DNA of 5,320 nucleotides from SXXH01 sp041165735 (GTDB taxonomy: Bacteria > Planctomycetota > UBA1135 > GCA-002686595), in assembly GCA_046341775.1 (NCBI GenBank), contig JBKDQQ010000143.1, positions 1 to 5,320 of the forward strand, read 5' to 3'. This document shows, piece after piece, positions 5,290-5,320 of the stretch (position 1 is the first letter of the stretch; every line of letters begins with the position of its first letter). The notes under the pieces are model-generated. The model worked only from the letters and a program-made list of their open reading frames with translations. It searched no databases and was not told the origin of the DNA. A program made the translations under genes and the position numbers.

Positions 5290-5320
5290 GGTTTGGGGCG
5301 GGTGGGGCACCGCGCGATCC

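Overview
The window is a compact, high-GC (roughly two thirds G+C) bacterial chromosomal segment with four protein genes, all on the minus strand and so read from high to low coordinates: trmD (tRNA m1G37 methyltransferase), rplS (ribosomal protein L19), a fused secDF (protein-export membrane component) and a small membrane-anchored LysM protein. No RNA gene, mobile element, CRISPR array, phage gene or defence system is visible. SecDF and a putative periplasmic peptidoglycan-binding protein suggest a Gram-negative-type cell. High GC, single-chain SecDF and weak Shine-Dalgarno use would suit Planctomycetota or a similar phylum, but this placement is a low-confidence inference because no diagnostic marker is present.

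Layout in transcription order. 5320-5201: start region with a plausible sigma70-type promoter (TTGACC, 17 bp, TACTTT) and a short leader containing a 7-bp hairpin. 5200-4391: trmD with a GTG start. 4390-4277: spacer with a 12-bp RNA hairpin just before rplS. 4276-3857: rplS. 3856-3709: spacer with two large inverted repeats. 3708-715: secDF. 714-633: spacer with a strong 14-bp stem just after the secDF stop. 632-120: LysM protein with a good Shine-Dalgarno site. 119-1: no recognisable gene.

The genes link translation (TrmD prevents +1 frameshifting, L19 sits at the ribosomal subunit interface) with export of the products (SecDF pulls secreted proteins across the inner membrane using the proton gradient) and with the envelope (LysM protein). 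The trmD-rplS pair is a classic conserved bacterial pair. The common partners rpsP/rimM (upstream) and yajC (beside secD) are not seen here. All genes point the same way, but each intercistronic gap of 82-148 nt contains at least one GC-rich hairpin and none has a U-run. This suggests one transcription unit with internal RNA processing or attenuation rather than simple termination.

This is mostly an ordinary housekeeping region. The observations most worth checking are: a 29-residue insertion in the TrmD interdomain linker together with a divergent C-terminus; an enlarged SecF periplasmic domain that may contain an internal duplication; a hairpin before rplS that pairs fully only in the sense-strand RNA; and a perfect 10-bp inverted repeat just upstream of secDF.
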